From Homalodisca vitripennis (taxonomy: Eukaryota > Arthropoda > Insecta > Hemiptera > Cicadellidae): 64,000 nt of DNA. The notes under the pieces were generated by a model, which saw only the letters and a list, made by a program, of their open reading frames with translations, did no database searches and had not been told where the DNA came from. Location: NCBI RefSeq assembly GCF_021130785.1, contig NC_060207.1, forward strand, positions 102,465,001-102,529,000. The letters are read 5' to 3'. This document shows, one piece after another, positions 61,713-64,000 of the stretch; positions within the stretch are counted from its first letter, which is position 1; every line of letters starts with the position of its first letter. The translations under genes and the position numbers were made by a program.

Positions 61713-61726
61713 TGTACGCTCTATCA
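61713..61726 (-). repeat. piggyBac right terminal inverted repeat
   Basis: TGTACGCTCTATCA precedes TTAA at 61727-61730 and is the complement of the left end. Confidence 0.92.
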
Positions 61727-61730
61727 TTAA

Positions 61731-62432
61731 GCCACAGTTATAACAGTCTGAATATTTTTTCTTAAGTTGTATACACATATTCGTACATAACTATTTTAGA
61801 GTATATATTCGTTGCTAATTTGATATGTCTCAAAAAGTAATCAGATACAACGATCAAAACACATACGTTACTTTTAGTGTAGTTTATGCATTTCTGTAAC
61901 TTCATGTACAGGGGGCTTCATATAAGGTGTATAAAATCGACTATAAAACAGACTGTCGTATAATAATTAACTAAATGGCCCAAATAACAAAAATCGAAAT
62001 GATGACATATCAAAATTTTCAAGTGCAAATATAAGGTATTTTTACAACATTTTGTTTGTATATGCTAACCAAATATTGCATTTGCACTTTCTAAAGCTCT
62101 TGTAGTATTCACATTAAAATAAAAATATGTTTTTGCTCAAATAGTTTTAGCTCATGTCTTTCCTTTCTTTCAATCTGTGTTTTTCATTTTATAAGAAAAT
62201 GATATGGCGATTAAAATTTGGTAAATTAAGCCAAAGTAGTTCAAAATCAAAGTAATGTTTATTTGAGATAAATATTACTTTTATTTTTTATATAATTAAT
62301 TGTACTCCAATACAAAATTGCTTGTGTCATTTAGCCGCTACGAATAAACAGATAATTAATTCCTTAGAGTTTTATGAACGTATTTAAGAATTGTTGAATC
62401 TGTTTCAAAATACTAATTATCTTATTAATTAA
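61731..62432. other. AT-rich spacer between two TTAA-flanked elements
   Basis: No gene or repeat was recognised in these 700 bp. Confidence 0.5.
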
Positions 62433-63493
62433 GGGGACCCGGAAACCCAAAAAATGATTTTTTTCAATTTTTATTTTATATTTTTTTATATGGCTCATTC
62501 TGAGTTCATTGATATATAATACTTCTAATTATAATAACATATTTACCTCACAATAATTAGTTAAAATATGTTTGCACAAGACGTTTTGCTCAAATATAAG
62601 GGTGCGCATCAAATTATTGCCTGTGTAAACTATTAATAATGTTAAATAATAAATATTAATGGCATAATGCTATGCCAGAGGCTATAATGGCTGCAATAAA
62701 GCTAACCTTCAGGGCACTCGTTGACCAAAACCTACTAAAAAAATATTTACATGGTAAGACGCAAAATGTCAACGAGAGTGTTAATAGTGTCATATGGGCT
62801 AGGATTCCAAAAAATAATGTTGCTACTCTAAAAATTCTTGAATTTGGAGTGTATGAAGCAGTTTCCAGTTACAATTATGGACACATTACAAAATGCAGAG
62901 TCCTACATGAAATGGGTCTTCAACCAGGTATTCGCACAATAACCGCGTTGAAATTATTGGACTCTGAACGTATCCGAAGTGCTGAAAAAGCAGTGTAAGA
63001 CTTTGTTTGGCAAGCTAGAAGGAAGAACAAGCTAAATAAAAGAAAACTTGGACAAGATAAAGAAGAAACACCAGCTTATATGGCTGGAATGTATTAAGGT
63101 CATGAATAAAATAAGTATTTTCAGTTTTTTGCCGTTTTCCGAAAATTTAATTTTTTTAACATAAAAGGAACATAATCTCATAAACTATTGCAGATATTAA
63201 TTTAAAATTTTTACACAGCGTGTAGGTTGCTATGATACATATACTGAGTTTTTTTCACTGGATATAGTTAATATTTGTGTATTTAAAAAAAATATAATAC
63301 AAAAAAAATTTCAAAAGCGATATTATGAAATAATTTTTTTTCAGTTATGCTAGCACATACACACCTATAAAAACTCAACATATGTATCAAGAGTTACTTA
63401 AACAGTGCTAAAAAATTCAAGTCTGTACTACATACAGTTTCTGAGAAAATGTTCCTTATATTAACATTACGAAGATGGGCGTTCCAGGTCCCC
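62433..63493 (+). mobile_element. TTAA-flanked, internally deleted element with Mutator-annotated transposase end
   Basis: The ends read GGGGACCCGGAAACCC (left) and, inverted from the right, GGGGACCTGGAACGCCC. TTAA lies directly outside both (62429-62432 and 63494-63497). The 1061-bp body carries only the C-terminal part of the transposase. The four-base TTAA target is not what classical Mutator elements use (8-11 bp), so the superfamily label needs checking. A Sola-like relationship is one possibility. Confidence 0.65.
62672..63097 (+). pseudogene. Mutator-annotated transposase, C-terminal part (copy 3)
   Basis: The frame 62672-62998 reads PEAIMAAIKLTFRAL, then HGKTQNVNESVNSVIW, LKILEFGVYEAVSSYNYGH and ECR-like KCRVLHEMGLQPG, all hallmark blocks of the C-terminal domain. 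After an in-frame TAA (62996-62998) the same frame continues with a basic tail (RRKNKLNKRK) to a second stop at 63095-63097, which suggests the first stop is a recent mutation. The N-terminal and catalytic regions are absent. Confidence 0.75.
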
Positions 63494-63577
63494 TTAAAAT
63501 CAGCTTCTCATAAAACTACAATAATTAATATTATTTGGTGATTATTTAAGAAGTGTTATTTTGTCTTTCAAAACAGT

Positions 63578-63863
63578 TTTAATTGTTCTTCAATCGTTTC
63601 CCGTTAGTCCTAGACTCAAAACTACCTCAAGTTTCTACTACAAATCTTCGTAATTTCTCGTTCAGTTTCTATTTTTATAACGCCGAAGGTTCATTTGTAC
63701 TTCTGATCTTCTGGTTCTGGTTTAATTGTTCTTCAATCGTTTCCCGTTAGTCCTAGACTCAAAACTACCTCAAGTTTCTACTACAAATCTTCGTAATTTC
63801 TCGTTCAGTTTCTATTTTTATAACGCCGAAGGTTCATTTGTACTTCTGATCTTCTGGTTCGGT
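63578..63863 (+). repeat. 143-bp tandem duplication
   Basis: Two near-identical units start at 63578 and 63721 with TTTAATTGTTCTTCAATCGT and end TGATCTTCTGGTTC. The unit has no recognised content, and the open frame across it is incidental. Confidence 0.95.
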
Positions 63864-64000
63864 GACATGTTTCAGAAATCCGTTATTAAAGAAGGCTTGT
63901 ATAAAGTTCCGTATCAAGTTTTCAAATAAAAAGTCCTGTTATTCTCTTGCTGCTAAAACTGTTGTTCGTTTATTGTGAGCACATGACAAAAATAGAGTAG

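Larger units (their letters stand above)
58611..61726 (+). mobile_element. Apparently complete piggyBac-type transposon
   Basis: The 3116-bp element is flanked by TTAA on both sides (58607-58610 and 61727-61730). The terminal inverted repeats begin TGATAGAGCGTACA at both ends with no mismatch in 14 bp. Inside the ends lie several copies of a CCTGCTGGCAGGAC-like motif. The internal gene (58792-61140) has one intron and no disabling change, and an AATAAA follows at 61309-61314. All parts expected of an autonomous piggyBac element are present. Whether it is mobile today cannot be told from sequence, but intact ends, gene and target duplication imply recent insertion. Confidence 0.9.

Overview
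The window looks like a piece of an AT-rich animal genome, most likely an insect or another arthropod. It has intron-bearing genes, simple-sequence repeats, satellite DNA and many kinds of decayed transposable element. No prokaryotic operon, rRNA gene, ordinary tRNA gene or CRISPR array was seen. The species cannot be named from the sequence alone.

Only one host gene is recognised with confidence. It is an MPV17L2-like mitochondrial membrane protein on the minus strand: exon 1 at 8022-8268, exon 2 at 4772-5010 and exon 3 at 1599-1727, with consistent splice phases. Its introns hold a 5'-truncated Jockey-like LINE (about 2455-4330) and a Tigger/pogo-type element (5679-7431). That element is itself interrupted by a 746-bp inverted-repeat element and appears to hold a foreign transposase fragment.

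From 10 to 29 kb the window is a graveyard of mobile DNA. It contains a Harbinger-type MITE with TAA target duplications, tRNA-derived SINEs (two in tandem), a LINE RNase H remnant, a TA-flanked element with 179-bp internal repeats, a Helitron-like element and a Penelope-like remnant. It also contains two inverted copies of a Mutator-annotated transposase family, one of them split by a piggyBac remnant.

From 29 to 55 kb the sequence is mostly AT-rich with no clear gene. It carries an 11-copy, nearly identical 110-bp satellite (32861-34070), RT fossils, an internally deleted LINE (about 46855-48438), a hairpin-ended repeat structure (49366-51929), and a few GC-richer islands with splice-like edges that could be isolated host exons.

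From 55 kb onward there is a second satellite (150-bp unit, 14 monomers, 55364-57456). It is followed by the most striking object in the window: an apparently complete 3116-bp piggyBac-type transposon (58611-61726). This has TTAA duplications, matching 14-bp terminal repeats, a repeated subterminal GC-rich motif, and an intron-containing open transposase gene predicted to encode 700 residues. It carries the three expected acidic residues, a C-terminal Cys/His domain and an unusual N-terminal domain. Next to it is a TTAA-flanked element (62433-63493) carrying the C-terminal part of the same transposase family found at 21-24 kb. The window ends with a 143-bp tandem duplication.
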